Assembly (NCBI GenBank): GCA_022575985.1
Contig: JAKSXM010000272.1
Span: 20,332,501-20,396,500, forward strand
Source: Anagrus nilaparvatae
Taxonomy: Eukaryota > Arthropoda > Insecta > Hymenoptera > Mymaridae
DNA: 64,000 bases
Direction of reading: 5' to 3'
Shown here: positions 46,505 through 58,164 of the stretch, one piece after another
How the letters are laid out: each line of letters starts with the position of its first letter
Numbering within the stretch: the stretch's first letter is position 1
Made by a program: the position numbers and the translations under genes
Notes under the pieces: generated by a model
Told to the model about the DNA's origin: nothing
Seen by the model: the letters and a program-made list of their open reading frames with translations, nothing else
The model's database searches: none

Positions 46505-47042
46505 TAGTAGTAGTAATTTTATTCTTGTCAAATTATATACATAATTGTTACAAGATTGAAATAAGTTAATACAAAATTTAAAGTATAAACATAAAAATTA
46601 TTTAAAGAACATGTTTTGATTTTAAAGTAAAATTATATATGAACTTAAAATTAAAAAAAATTCTTTAGATCTATTTCTTGTATTTTCTTCAATTTTTTAT
46701 TATTTTGAATTTCTTTGCTTTTTTAATTTTTCTGTTTTCAATATTTGTTGACAAAGATCACTAACAATTACATATGCTGGCACATCACTGCACTATCTAT
46801 TTTAATTTTTTCTCAAGGAATTCCTATTAAACCGAAATTCCTTTTTCTATTTTAATGGGTTGAGGATGTGACAGCCTTTTTGCAATCGCTAGTGCTGTTT
46901 TCATGATATATCTGTTTATATTGTTGTCATTTACTGTTTTAAATTGCTGTTCGCTTACAAATTCACTTCTTTTCATTGTAAATGAAGTTTTATTAGTTTT
47001 CTTCCATTTTCCTAGATTTTGAAATTTACTAAGTACTTCTCC
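46505..47042 (-). pseudogene. Retroelement-like remnant: C-terminal ORF piece and TAC-repeat tail
   Basis: On the minus strand an open frame runs from about 47042 (after a TAG) to TAA 46827-46829, 71 codons without an early ATG. It is protein-like (FQNLGKWKKTNKTSFTMKRS, then IMKTALAIAKRLSHPQPIK). Past the stop is about 300 bp of AT-rich leader to GACAAGAATAAAATTACTAC and a TAC microsatellite at 46501-46515, arranged like a non-LTR retrotransposon 3' end. Upstream, the same frame stays protein-like beyond the TAG. The protein piece itself I cannot match to a family. Confidence 0.4.
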
Positions 47043-47539
47043 CTATAAACATGTTCCATGTTTAAAAAGTTCAGTTGACTATGTACCAATAAATAAAAAA
47101 GCATAAAATAAAGATTCAACTTAGTCCTATTTTGACGCAGAATTAGTTTGCAATATTTATTCTATACATTTTAGTTTCACCACTATTGTATTTGTCAGAT
47201 TCTGAAGTTTGAAGTCAAAACAGTTTCATTTAGCGTTTAGAAATTAATACTTCTTTAAATTATGTGCTTGACAAAAATAAGATAAATAAAAAAAAATAAA
47301 TTTCAGAATAATTAAAAAAATTTGCATACAAATTTTAACTTTTGAAATGTGAAGATTCTGTTATGAAAAGTACAGGGTTCATAAAGCACTGTAATAATTA
47401 TTTTTTAAAGCTAGTAAACTTCATTAATCTGATGATTGAGATAAAATTTTTAGACTACTAATTGATCAAATAGTGTTTTTATTATAATTTATTATCTCAC
47501 TTATTGCACTTTATGTAAAATAATTAATTTATATATGTC

Positions 47540-47915
47540 GTAGCCTTGTTGACGAATTTGCCTTGTAGCGGAATTTGTATATAAATTTTTACATGTAACT
47601 AATAAAATAATAACCAATTTAACCATAGTTAACCATATTTTGAAAACGCGTCTTTTGAAACCTTTTGGGCCTGAAAATTTTAATTCATTAATTTGTTATT
47701 AACAATTCAAGTTCCCTTCAAAAACTATTGTTAATAATAAATTAACGAGTCAAAATTTTGAGATCCAAAAGGTCTCAAAAAATGCATTTTCAGAAGATGA
47801 TTAAATATGGTATTACTGATTTTTTTTTCTAAAAAATACTTTGTATATAATATTTGTTATAAATTCAAAGATATACGAAAATTCTGCCATAAAGTGGATT
47901 CCTCTATAAGGCTAC
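47540..47915. mobile_element. Imperfect inverted-repeat element
   Basis: GTCGTAGCCTTGTTGACGAA at left faces a GGCTACCAC end at right. Inner parts match better: TTTTGAAACCTTTTGGGCCT faces GATCCAAAAGGTCTCAAAA, and the centre TTGTTATTAACAATT is itself palindromic. Old, diverged copy. Confidence 0.6.
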
Positions 47916-48349
47916 CACATATACCTGCACCCGCATCATTAATAAAAATCAAATAAGATATTTACTACGATGCATTTATTTTAATGCATTATAATTTTTT
48001 ATTTTCATTTCTTTACAAATTTACGATTTTTTTTGAAAAAGACCGTGAGAAAAAAAAAATTTTTTTTATTTTTTATTTAAAGTTACCAGCTGTTTTCTGC
48101 TATATGTTATTGAATCAATTTTTTGAGGGTGTCACTATTTGGAAGAATATACGCATACACATGTTAAAAATTTAAAAATTTTTTATTATATCATTCGAAT
48201 AAACTTTTTGTAAAATCTTCTACTTCATTTAAAAGAACATCTGAATTATGCTCTGTAAATAATTTTTCTATGTCTGATTTTCCACAGTTTCATTTTCTCC
48301 TTTTTGTAAGTAATATACGGAAACTAAATTTTTATATACTTAAACAGCT

Positions 48350-49848
48350 TAGTGGAAGCAAATTAGACAAAAAAGTCACTGAAAAAGGATGTAAAAGGGA
48401 AGTGCAATTTTTTTTTTTTTTTTGTGTTTAATATACATATGTAAGAAAGAATCTGATTTTTTTTGTTTCCCGGAGGACTGCTTCGCCAGATATGGGGCAA
48501 AAACTACTTTTTTGCTAAATTTTAAGAAGTTTGCTATCGAATTTTGTCATATCTCTGGTTAAAATGGTCATAAAAAAAAAAAAAAAAATGGAAAATTTTC
48601 GTAATTGGACAGAGACTAGAACTAATTGGGTGGGGTTCCTATTAAAATACACCCTAACCTCCAAAAATCCAATTTTGTCCAATTTTAAAATTTTTTTTAA
48701 TAACTTGGGCAAAAATAATCAGATTTTTATGAAAATCTCAGGAAATATGTATTTTAATGACGGGACCATGAGGTAAAATTTTTGTGAAAAAAATTTTTTT
48801 TTTTTGGCCAAAAATCAAATTTTTTCGCAAAAATTGAGCAATTTTGAAATTAGCGCCATTTTATGCAAAAACATGCTAGGGTAATTTTTTTTTTTTTAAA
48901 GTTGCCTTTTTGTATGTACTTTAACCTCAGTACGCGCAAGTATTCGTTAGCTCAATTAAAATGCCCATTTTAGGAGCAAGAATGAAAAATACCCTATTAA
49001 TTATTAAATTTTTTTCATTTTTGCCGTATTTAGTGTAATTTGGGGAATTTTTCGGGCTACTTCTTGCTTATTTTATACAGCATTTAAGTTTTCCTTTTAT
49101 TCAGTCACAATATTTTTCTTAAAATTTGGCCTAACCTCAAAAATAACGTTTTTTTGGGTCCTGTCGTCAGGCATGCTATTTAATGCCATAAAAGCTCCAT
49201 GGAAAAAAATGGCTGGAATTTATGTTTTTTGACCCCCTAAACACGAATCCGAGATCCGTTTTGCAAAATTCGTGGTCAATTATTTGTTATTAACAATTTA
49301 TTGCAAAATTTGATAACAATCTAAATGTTAAATATCCTGTAGCTAAAACAATTCAAAATTTTGATAAGAACCTGATTTTATTATACATATTTTGACTCAC
49401 TGAATCCGAATTTCTAATTTATAAGGTCGTATGATTAATTTTTTAAACAATATTTAATTGTTAATAAATTGTTTAAACAATTTTTTCTTGAAAATTAAGT
49501 GTGACACTTTTTTTTATGTATTTTTTGACCCTCTGATCACGATTTTCAGGTTCTTTCTTTTAAAAATCTTACTACAAGATTGTACCTAAAGTACTCTGTC
49601 CAATTACGAAAATTTTCCATTTTTTTTTTTTTTTTTATGACCATTTTAACCAGAGATATGACAAAATTCGATAGCAAACTTCTTAAAATTTAGCAAAAAA
49701 GTAGTTTTTGCCCCATATCTGGCGAAGCAGTCCTCCGGGAAACAAAAAAAATCAGATTCTTTCTTACATATGTATATTAAACACAAAAAAAAAAAAAAAT
49801 TGCACTTCCCTTTTACATCACTATTAAATCCTAATTTGCTTCTACTAG
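48350..49848. mobile_element. 1.5-kb element with near-perfect 260-bp terminal inverted repeats
   Basis: The left arm 48350-48614 and right arm 49594-49848 are almost exact complements. Markers include AAGGGAAGTGCAATTTTTTT, CCCGGAGGACTGCTTCGCCA and CCAATTACGAAAATTTTCCA. Parts near the ends (48365-48390) differ more. The roughly 980-bp centre has no long ORF. The paired small ORFs at 48515/48531 and 49646 lie in the arms. It resembles a foldback or large MITE; no transposase is present. Confidence 0.8.
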
Positions 49849-49849
49849 C

Positions 49850-52360
49850 TCCTTTTATTCTCAGTAAATCAGTAACCATTTTTTTAATTTTTTTTATAAA
49901 TATTTCTTAAAAAAGATTTTTTATCCAAATGTTTCAAATTTTTAATTATTTAAGTTCGAATATTTTAAGTTTTAATCCGTAAATTCCCAAATCTGCTTCT
50001 CTGGACCATATACATCCTCTTTTTTAAATACTATTTTAACCACCTAATTTGCATAATTATGTATTATTATGAATAATTTTCCACACACCATAATTATCAA
50101 TCAAATCTAATTTTTCTTGAATTAATTTCGGATTTATTTTACAATACATGCTTGCATTCGTGTCTATAACTGAATTTGCTTACAGTTATCTACTACTTTT
50201 TCCATAGTTGTATCGTATATTATGCATTTATATTTGTAATAATTTGCTATATATAATATTGATATTTTTGCAACTTTTTCAGCTACTTATAAAGGCTGAG
50301 AAAGAATGGGTTATTTTTGTTTTATACATGGTTAAATCTTTTGTATAAATATTTTACGATTGACTAACGATTTATTCAATAATTATATTAAAATTTTTTT
50401 AAACTAAAAGAAGTTTGAACAGCTATTATCAGTAAGAATACTAGAATGTGTAATCGAGCGAAGTAACTGCTACTTGTAGATCCTATAAGGTAAATTGGTG
50501 AAGCTTTGTATTGCTAATCACTAATTTGCCACCTGGGTTCCAATGTCCATAATTTTTATAATTCAATATCGTGCAATTTTTCCTCTCGATGTATTTAATT
50601 CTGAAGTTTTAGAAATTTATTTTCTCATTTTACACACACTGAAAGACAAACTGCCAAATTATTGGCACTATGGTTCTTCAAGCAATTACAAATATTCACA
50701 TGAGTTGAACATTTTTACCATTTTACGTATTTTATGTCTGAGAAACAAAGGTATTGATTCCAAAATTTAAAAAATAAGCTTGTTTTTTTGGTACAAAAAA
50801 TTTTGGTAAAAAAATTTTTAAAAAATTTGGTATCAAATCCAATAAATCGAGTAAAATTAATGATATTTCTAAAATTAGTTCTTCCATATAAAAATATTAG
50901 GTATACGTCCAAAAACAAAATAAATCTTGGTGATTTTTTTTAATTATTATCAGATTCAAAATATCGAGTAAAAACAGTATTTCTAAAACTGATATTTGAT
51001 TAGGTACTACGTCTAAAAAAATAACCTTTAATCTGCGCTAAAAAAATTATAAAAATTTAAATATTTTTAGAGAAAGCACGTATTTTTATTAATTTTTATA
51101 AAAGTTAAGTTATATTAATTTTTAGGCAGATAATAAAAATCTGCTTACATGCATTGTAAATATGTTTAATAATAACATACAAAAGTGGGTCCTTTTAAAA
51201 TCCATTGATATAATATTATACTTTTTTTAGGTCATACCGTCATTCGTAATAAAAATTAAAGATATTGCAAGGAAGATGCAAAAACGTTCGTTTTAAATTT
51301 ATCGTGAGAAAAAGTATTAAAATTTTGTTTTCTTTTTAATTTTACTTTTAACCCACATGCAAGTTAAAAAACTTTTTTGGTTTTAATTATATATTTAAAT
51401 CTTATTTGCCCGTTTTTAATACGATTTATGTCAATATATTATTTTGGTTAATCCGCATCTTTCCAAGCGTACTTAAGTACTCGATTGGCTTTTGGCTAAA
51501 AAGCTTATATAAAATTATTATTATTATTATTAGCATTGCCAATAAACATGATTATACATACTTAGAGCTTTTATGTTAAAACAGCAAAATAATAAAGAAT
51601 TTTCTAATTAATTTTGAATAATTATTAGTATAATTTAGGTAATAAAAAAATTCCTTTAAAAAATGAGATATTTCACTTTCAATTTAAAATTTCGAACACA
51701 AACGCTCCTATAAACATGAAAAGATATATCCGAATGTAAAATTTTCCGCGGAATCCAAATTTTTGGTCAGATTTTTGATTGGTCACGTGACTTGGCGGGA
51801 AATTTGAAATTTATAAAAAATGATGTTTTGAAAGCTGCTATTTTTTGATCCAGAGCTCCAAAAAAGCAATGTCCTATCGAAAATTTTTTTTCATCATAAA
51901 ATTTAAAACTCAAGGAAAAATTTAAGCCGGATTAGAAGATTTTTCACTAATAGGCATTTGAGAAATCGACTTTTGAAAAAAAAAACAGCGTAATTTAGCG
52001 ATTTCTATCGCATGCGCTACTCAAAGAAAAATTTTTGACCCCGGAATCGGATAGCCAGGGAAACTTCCTATCCGGATCGTAGAGGAAAAAATTTTTCATG
52101 TTAATGATAGTTTTTAACAGAAATAATAAGAAAAATTATCCCTCATTTTTCTTACTTTTTTTGTAAAAGTCCAAAACACAAAAATGGCTGCCAAAAATCG
52201 AGATTTTGCTCTGGGAGGCTAAAAATTGGGCTGGTGACTTATATTTAGTAGTACTTTCAGAAAAAAACACTTTGGGGCAGTTTTGAAGACCCAACCATAC
52301 AATTCGTATATGTTTCATTTAAATCTTCCCACGTCTCAATTCCATAAAAATTTTTTTTTA
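49850..52360. other. AT-rich DNA with satellite units and a dispersed repeat
   Basis: 50640-50690 holds a GCCAAATTATTGGCACTATG copy, 50810-51030 satellite-family units, and 51700-52330 a repeat related to 22035-22410 (including ATAGCCAGGGAAACTTCCTA). No gene supported. Confidence 0.5.
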
Positions 52361-52364
52361 TTAT

Positions 52365-52905
52365 TGTAGGAATGGGCTTAGTATTTTCAAATAATTAGCA
52401 ACAATTTTTATTTAATTTAAAAAGTAAAACAACACAACGTATTTATTGATACAGCAACATTCAATTTAAATTCTACATTTTTAACATTACTATTTTAAGT
52501 ACTACAAACAGCATACTACACGCAACAGACTACATGCCACATACAGTACAACTGACGAACAACTGACAACTACTGAACAACAACTGACTCCCACGAACAA
52601 AATCCTGCAGCTTTTATACATTTTAATATTCTTTCTAGATCATTCTATTCTCGAATTTTCTAGCTACTTAACATTCATTCTTTCTATAAAAACTAACGAC
52701 AATTAAGACCTAGAAACTTCCATACATTAAAATATCATACGATACAGACACTACAGAAAACACACCATATGACACCGGAAACATCTTGACTTTAACGTAC
52801 AACTACTTCTAGAAAGATTCTCATACAACATAAAAATACAATGTAAAATTAAATGAAAATCAATAATTAATTAATAATTATCTTCAGGTTGACCCGAATC
52901 CTACA
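52365..52905 (-). repeat. 3' LTR of the gag-only retrotransposon
   Basis: TGTAGGAATGGGC to GAATCCTACA on the plus strand. CTTTTATA at 52611-52618 is the TATA box in sense. Sense polarity is minus. Confidence 0.9.
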
Positions 52906-52984
52906 GTTCGGCCGTCCTGACTGTCCGCCTGCCCCAGGTGGACACCTTCCTTGACATCATCATCCCAGACATCATCATTGTCTG

Positions 52985-53330
52985 GATCGACCTTCTTTTT
53001 ATAGGAAATGCCACCTACGCAATGCCCAAAGCTCCTTTATGGTGACCACCACCTACGTAGCCTCCATCTCCTTTGATTACGGTAATTAAAACCTGTAAAA
53101 ACCATAAAACTCCTTTCTGGGAAATGCCACCTACGCAATGCCCAAAGCTTCTTTATAGGGACCACCACCTACGTAGCCTCCATCTCCATTGTTTACGGTA
53201 ATTACCACCTGTAAAAACCATAAAACTTTTTTTTTTTATGGGAATTGCCACCTACGCAATACCCAAAGCACCTTTATGGAAACTACCACCTGCATGGCTT
53301 CCGTTACCTATCAGTACACCTGCTCTTGCA
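52985..53330 (-). repeat. Triplicated 120-bp segment downstream of gag
   Basis: GCCACCTACGCAATGCCCAA occurs at about 53010, 53132 and 53248 with collinear flanks (ACCACCTACGTAGCCTCC, AACCTGTAAAAACCATAAA). It occupies the place where pol would lie and probably arose by slippage or template switching. Confidence 0.8.
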
Positions 53331-53401
53331 TACTCCTTGATTACGCCTTTGATTAGGACCACCAATATCCTAAATTTTTCTTCTTAATAGGATATTTAAA
53401 C

Positions 53402-54196
53402 TTATTCTTCGGAAATCGCCGCCTCCTTTTTCCAAGTTTCTGCTCCGTTGTCTTCTTCAACTATTTCTGTCTGATTATTATTATTATTATTATTTTTTCT
53501 TACCCCTGGGGCCGTCAAAGAATTTCCCATGAATTCTAAACGATCGCGTAGCTCTTCATAATTCCTTGCAGCGCACAGCATCACCTGTAGCCGTTCGTCG
53601 TCCGTTACCCCTTTTATGATGTAACGAATGACATCTCTCTCTTGCATAGCTGCTTGACGCCCCAAGGCCTTCATTTCGAAAAAAAAGTCCATCGGTGCTT
53701 CTTCTTTCTTGCGCCTGCGAGTTGACATCCGCTCATAAATTTGTGCCGGCGAAGTCTTCGAACTGAATTCCCGTTCAATTTCTTCTTTCAGCACCTCCCA
53801 AGTGTTGATTTCAGAGTGGATTTCAGCCCATTTTTTGGCTATTCCTTCCAGCGCGCCTACCGCTGCAATATAACCTTCTAGCTGCGACCACCTGAACGCC
53901 GTAATTTTATGCGCCACTGCCCGCGTCCACTCCTTAACGGGCTTCATTGGATTGTCACCTTGATATTTTGGCAATGTATCCGCCGCATCCCTTAACGATA
54001 CCTTTTGCAAAGCTGGCTCCTGGAACTGCGGTTGCATTGATTGAATCGCACCTCTTCCATTTTCTACCGAAGATTCCCTTGAAACCTGCCGCTCCTTAAG
54101 CCTTTTATTTTCTGCAAGCAGATTTGACATTTGTGCAGTCAGCTCTTCGATCTGTGTCCGTAAAGTATTTATGTCCACATTATTAACTTCGTTCAT
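53402..54196 (-). CDS. gag: Retrotransposon Gag (capsid-type) polyprotein
   Basis: 264 codons from ATG 54196, preferred to TTG 54223, to TAA. A coiled-coil start (EELTAQMSNLLAENKRLKER) is followed by the Ty3/gypsy Gag core: WTRAVAHKITAFRWSQLEGY, a KWAEIH-type segment, NTWEVLKEEIEREFSS, and FFFEMKALGRQAAMQERDVI, then a GVTDDERLQVML-type helix. This is the retrotrans_gag arrangement. An Asn run (GVRKNNNNNNN, encoded by an ATT/AAT microsatellite at about 53475-53497) precedes the acidic C-terminus. No CCHC zinc knuckle, protease or RT is present. It would assemble particles for its own RNA, helped in trans by other elements. The reading is intact. Confidence 0.85.
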   Translation of the reverse strand: MNEVNNVDINTLRTQIEELTAQMSNLLAENKRLKERQVSRESSVENGRGAIQSMQPQFQEPALQKVSLRDAADTLPKYQGDNPMKPVKEWTRAVAHKITAFRWSQLEGYIAAVGALEGIAKKWAEIHSEINTWEVLKEEIEREFSSKTSPAQIYERMSTRRRKKEEAPMDFFFEMKALGRQAAMQERDVIRYIIKGVTDDERLQVMLCAARNYEELRDRLEFMGNSLTAPGVRKNNNNNNNQTEIVEEDNGAETWKKEAAISEE

Positions 54197-54247
54197 TTTG
54201 AGTTTTTTTTCGTTTATATTCAACTATATTTCTTCTTTATTTACTAC

Positions 54248-54627
54248 TTATGCACAGCTGCCGCCTCCTGTAGTTTTCAAAGTCTCCTTGACTAGTGTTT
54301 GTAACCTGCAGCCTCCAGTTACTCCTTTCGGTATCCACCTCCTACGGGAACCTTGTATTTCTTCAGTGGGAACGACCTCCTGCGTAGTTGCCCTCACCTG
54401 TCGAAGCACCTTTCCGGAACTGCAAATTTCTGCATTCTCCTTAGGACCACCAGCATCCAAGATAAAAATTTCTATGCATCTACTCCAAGGTACTGCTGCA
54501 CCATAGTCACTGATAAGACTTTCACCTCCTTGTGGCCTTATGCACTTCAGTAACTTATTTTCACCTTTGAAAACACTAGACCTTTTCCGTACTTGGAATA
54601 TTGCTATTCCGGTATGGGCCCCCAATT
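54248..54627 (-). other. Retrotransposon leader with an open frame
   Basis: Between 5' LTR and gag. A frame without ATG (TTG at 54625 lies in the primer site) stays open for 125 codons, rich in Gly, Lys and Arg. CGACAGGTGAGGGC within it is a good donor-like sequence. I treat it as untranslated leader. The plus ORFs at 54171 and 54353 are shadows. Confidence 0.5.
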
Positions 54628-55168
54628 TGTAGGAATGGGCTTAGTATTTTCAAATAATTAGCAACAATTTTTATTTAATTTAAAAAGTAAAACAACACAA
54701 CGTATTTATTGATACAGCAACATTCAATTTAAAGACTACATTTTTAACATTACTATTTTAAGTACTACAAACAGCATACTACACGCAACAGACTACATGC
54801 CACATACAGTACAACTGACGAACAACTGACAACTACTGAACAACAACTGACTCCCACGAACAAAATCCTGCAGCTTTTATACATTTTAATATTCTTTCTA
54901 GATCATTCTATTCTCGAATTTTCTAGCTACTTAACATTCATTCTTTCTATAAAAACTAACGACAATTAAGACCTAGAAACTTCCATACATTAAAATATCA
55001 TACGATACAGACACTACAGAAAACACACCATATGACACCGGAAACATCTTGACTTTAACGTACAACTACTTCTAGAAAGATTCTCATACAACATAAAAAT
55101 ACAATGTAAAATTAAATGAAAATCAATAATTAATTAATAATTATCTTCAGGTTGACCCGAATCCTACA
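54628..55168 (-). repeat. 5' LTR of the gag-only retrotransposon
   Basis: Matches the other LTR over 541 bp. CTTTTATA at 54874-54881 is the sense TATA box. Transcription would run leftward through gag. Confidence 0.9.
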
Positions 55169-55264
55169 TTATTATGCTATTTCTGAACATCTATTTTTGG
55201 GTTTCTATGCCTAATATTAAAATAGTTCATGACATTTCTTTTTCTAGAATTTGAATTTAAATCA

Positions 55265-55360
55265 ACTAGACTTAATCTATTTTTAAATATTAAGACAGGT
55301 CATAAACAAGACTTAGTCTATTTTTAAATACTTAGACAGGTCATAAACAAGACTTAGACC
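55265..55360. repeat. Tandem repeat, about 44-bp unit, 2 copies
   Basis: GACTTARTCTATTTTTAAAT and AGACAGGTCATAAACAA recur with a 44-bp period. Confidence 0.75.
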
Positions 55361-55399
55361 AGGACCCAAAAATAGAACAACCAACTATATAATTATATA

Positions 55400-56935
55400 C
55401 CCCCAAAAGGGTTCATTAAGGCAGTCTTGGTTTCTCGAGCATCCAGTTAAGTATACGTCTTAACGTCGGTCATTCTTTTAAACTTTCTTTCTCTCTATTT
55501 ATCTAATATTTTTTATTCATTCATAAGTTTTAAGTATATTAATTGTACATCAATTTTTGTTCAATAAAAAACCAAGGTAAATAATAAACAAATTATTTTA
55601 TTCTTATGTTTGTTTAATCTATAAACTATAATTTCTAATCCTTTTCAAAAGTTACCTAAATCTCTAAAAATATAATAATTACTCAATAAATATTTAATTT
55701 ATTATAAATAATATATTAATAATAATTAGGGTTGATTATATATTCTCACATAATATAATTATTATATTAAACCATATGATTTGAACTAAAACAATCAGTA
55801 GAAAGTTTCTATGCTGAAATAAATAAAGTTATTAAGTTACATATTGTATTAAGAAAATTAAGTATGTATAAAAAATTATTAATTAATTAGTTAGTTAGTT
55901 AGTAGTTTGTTGATCTTGTAAAACATTTTACATAGTGTTGCGTAGTATGAGAAAAATAGTATAAGAAAAATATATAATATGTTTTTATAATAAAAATTTT
56001 TTTCGACCTGTTGGACCAATAATAAAAAAATGCGTTTAGTAAAAGAGATCACTAACATAACAAAATAAGAAAAAATACGAAAAAATAGGTGGGAATGGTA
56101 TTTACGAGCTTATAGATTTAAAGTCAATACGGAAATAACATGTAAGACGCAGAAGAGCAAACCTTTGAACTTTGGTATAGAAGACGCCCACGACCACATA
56201 AAAATTCTTCTCATGCAGTAATTTTTTCGCACGGTTTAACGTATATAAGCTACTGTCCAGGGATGTCGCGAGACACTTGTTACTCTAACTTTCGTTCGAT
56301 CGCATTGCGTAGGTATTATTGGGATCTCAATACTAGCATCTTGTACTTATACTTATATTATGGAAATTAGAGCATTTCAATAAACAAACAAGTTATATTC
56401 AACTAATTTGTTAATTTATTTTCCTCTACAATAAACCAGCTTAAAATTCGGACCTTAAAATAAACTTTTTAGGTCCGAATATAAAGAATTCTTGTATCAC
56501 CTGAGAATAAAATTTGATTATTCCGCAAATATTACTTGAGGTTTGGTATCGTATTTTATATATTTAAATAGTACTTTTCATCGATTAGTAGTTCTTTAAA
56601 ACATTTTGCAAGCTTTGTAAAAAATTGAAAAGCTTAAAAGTCGAAAATCCTACGTTATTTAAATGGGAGAATTGAGGTGCTGACAGGCACGCTTTTTTTA
56701 AAAGCAGAAGTAAAATCTTCTCAGTCCATTCTAATTCAAAATTTTATTGTCTTCTGGGAAACGGAAATTTTCTCAGCAAGAGTTAGAACGTAAATAGCAA
56801 TCTATAATAAGCTAAAAAATTTTTAGAAATCATATGTTTCTCGATTTTTAGAAATCTCTTTTTAGAAATCATATTAAGATTCTCTCTGTTTGAATTAAGC
56901 TTAAATCACTTGAGACTTTAAACGAAATTTAAAAA
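55400..56935. other. AT-rich DNA with two possible LTR-like remnants
   Basis: 55430-55580 (CAGTCTTGGTTTCTCGAGCA, then AACGTCGGTCATTC and TTCAATAAAAAACC) and 56230-56400 (GTATATAAGCTACTGTCC, then CGATCGCATTGCGTAGG and TTCAATAAACAAACAAG) each show a TATA or polyadenylation layout like LTR R-U5 regions. No matching partner copies are in the window, so this is only suggestive. Confidence 0.3.
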
Positions 56936-56940
56936 TAATT

Positions 56941-57450
56941 TTTCTTCCTAGCGGGCCGAAAACACTTTTTTCGTCCCGCAACGAGATCGAAAAAAACGCG
57001 TTTTCACCCCACTGAGAAAGAAAAATTTCGTTTTGTCCATGGGAACAAAAAAAAAATACCCCAGATCGCAGTTTACCATCCTCGGCTTCGCCTCGGATGC
57101 TAATTAACGTGCGATCTAGGCCATTCTTTTTTTTTGCTCCCTTGGTTAAAAATGTACTATTAGCACGTTAAATTAAATTTTAATTAATCCATAACCAAAA
57201 AAATATTTTAAATTAATTCCTAAACCAATAATAGTACATTTTTAACCAAGGGAGCAAAAAAAAAGAATGGCCTAGATCGCACGTTAATTAGCATCCGAGG
57301 CGAAGCCGAGGATGGTAAACTGCGATCTGGGGTATTTTTTTTTTGTTCCCATGGACAAAACGAAATTTTTCTTTCTCAGTGGGGTGAAAACGCGTTTTTT
57401 TCGATCTCGTTACGGGGCGAAAAAAGTGTTTTCGGCCCGCTAGGAAGAAA
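56941..57450. mobile_element. 510-bp near-perfect palindrome, CTAGCGGGCCGAAAA family
   Basis: Left arm 56941-57162, right arm 57230-57450, about 221 bp each with very few differences. Markers: CTTCCTAGCGGGCCGAAAAC at the end, GATCGCAGTTTACCATCCTC and CTCGGATGCTAATTAACGTG within. Related but rearranged copies lie at 58841-59342, 61195-61805 and 27895-28275. No coding capacity. Confidence 0.85.
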
Positions 57451-57639
57451 AAAATTTTAACTTAAAAATATTTGAAACTGGAATGTTTTCCTGGATAAAA
57501 AACTACAGGTTTTTTAAAATTCTTATTAAAACGTGTATTTAAAATTAACCTATTTTTGAAGTATAAAATTATTTCAAATTTTTACTATCAAAACGTACTA
57601 TTTGTAGCAAAAAATTAAAATAATAATTTTTTTTTATAG

Positions 57640-57749
57640 GTTGCCAATTATTTCAAAGATCAAGGATTTATAGATGAAAAAATAATAAGTAAAGCTTTAA
57701 AACAACTAATAAAATATAATCCAGTTATTGAAATTTGCAAAACTGATAT
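57640..57749 (+). CDS. Candidate internal exon, possibly of the gene starting at 30453
   Basis: A T-rich acceptor (TTTTTTTTTATAG) and perfect donor (GTAAGT at 57750) bound a 110-bp open exon: 36 codons plus two bases. In phase 0 it reads VANYFKDQGFIDEKIISKAL and on to PVIEICKTD, a protein-like helical sequence with AT-biased codons. Entering phase 0 fits the phase-0 donor at 30638 and the Lys-rich coding style matches. It would leave phase 2. No intervening or later exon was recognised, and the 63137 start is not reachable from it (no AG in the open region upstream). Confidence 0.5.
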
Positions 57750-57962
57750 GTAAGTACACATACAGAAAATATTTTTTATTTTACATTTAATTTATAATTT
57801 TAAAATCACAAAACAATAATTAGCCTAAAAATTTTATGGTAAATTCAAGTTATATCTTAAACTCACTTTGCAAATGTTTTAAAGAATTTTGAATGAATTT
57901 TGATTCTGCAATTATTCCGCGGGTCATAATTCATAATACGTAATAGTCTGGCAGCCTGGCCG

Positions 57963-58160
57963 TGTAGGATTGGGCTTAGTATTTTCAAATAATTAGCAAC
58001 ACTTTTTATTCAAATTAAAAAGTTACAAAATAGCGCGTTTATTTATACATCAAAATTGAATTTAAAGACTAAATTTATTACTATTACTTTAAGTACTACA
58101 AACAACATACTACACGCAACATACTACTGAAAACTCATAACTGATTCCAATGACCAAAAT
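57963..58160 (-). repeat. Diverged partial LTR of the same family
   Basis: TGTAGGATTGGGCTTAGTAT, CAAATAATTAGCAACA and TACTTTAAGTACTACAAAC match the LTR at 52365 with many changes. Similarity fades after about 58160. Same orientation as the full element; older copy. Confidence 0.75.
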
Positions 58161-58164
58161 TCTA

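Larger units (their letters stand above)
52361..55172 (-). mobile_element. Non-autonomous Ty3/gypsy-like LTR retrotransposon (gag only)
   Basis: Two 541-bp LTRs (52365-52905 and 54628-55168) in the same orientation, TG...CA ends, bounded by a 4-bp TTAT duplication (52361-52364, 55169-55172). Sense is the minus strand. After the 5' LTR (54628-55168) comes AAATTGGGGGCCCATACCGG, whose TGGGGGC start resembles a tRNA-Pro primer site. The interior holds a leader, one gag ORF and a triplicated 120-bp segment, but no protease, reverse transcriptase or integrase. The LTRs are almost identical (one visible cluster, AAATTCT against AAAGACT), so the insertion is young. It must borrow enzymes from another element. 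Confidence 0.9.

Noticed and set aside
48515..48776. Overlapping small ORFs on both strands
   Set aside because: They lie within the inverted-repeat arm and recur as a mirror at the other arm.
54171..54553. Plus ORFs opposite the gag leader
   Set aside because: Antisense to the retrotransposon; Pro/Ser/Thr-rich by complement of the leader.
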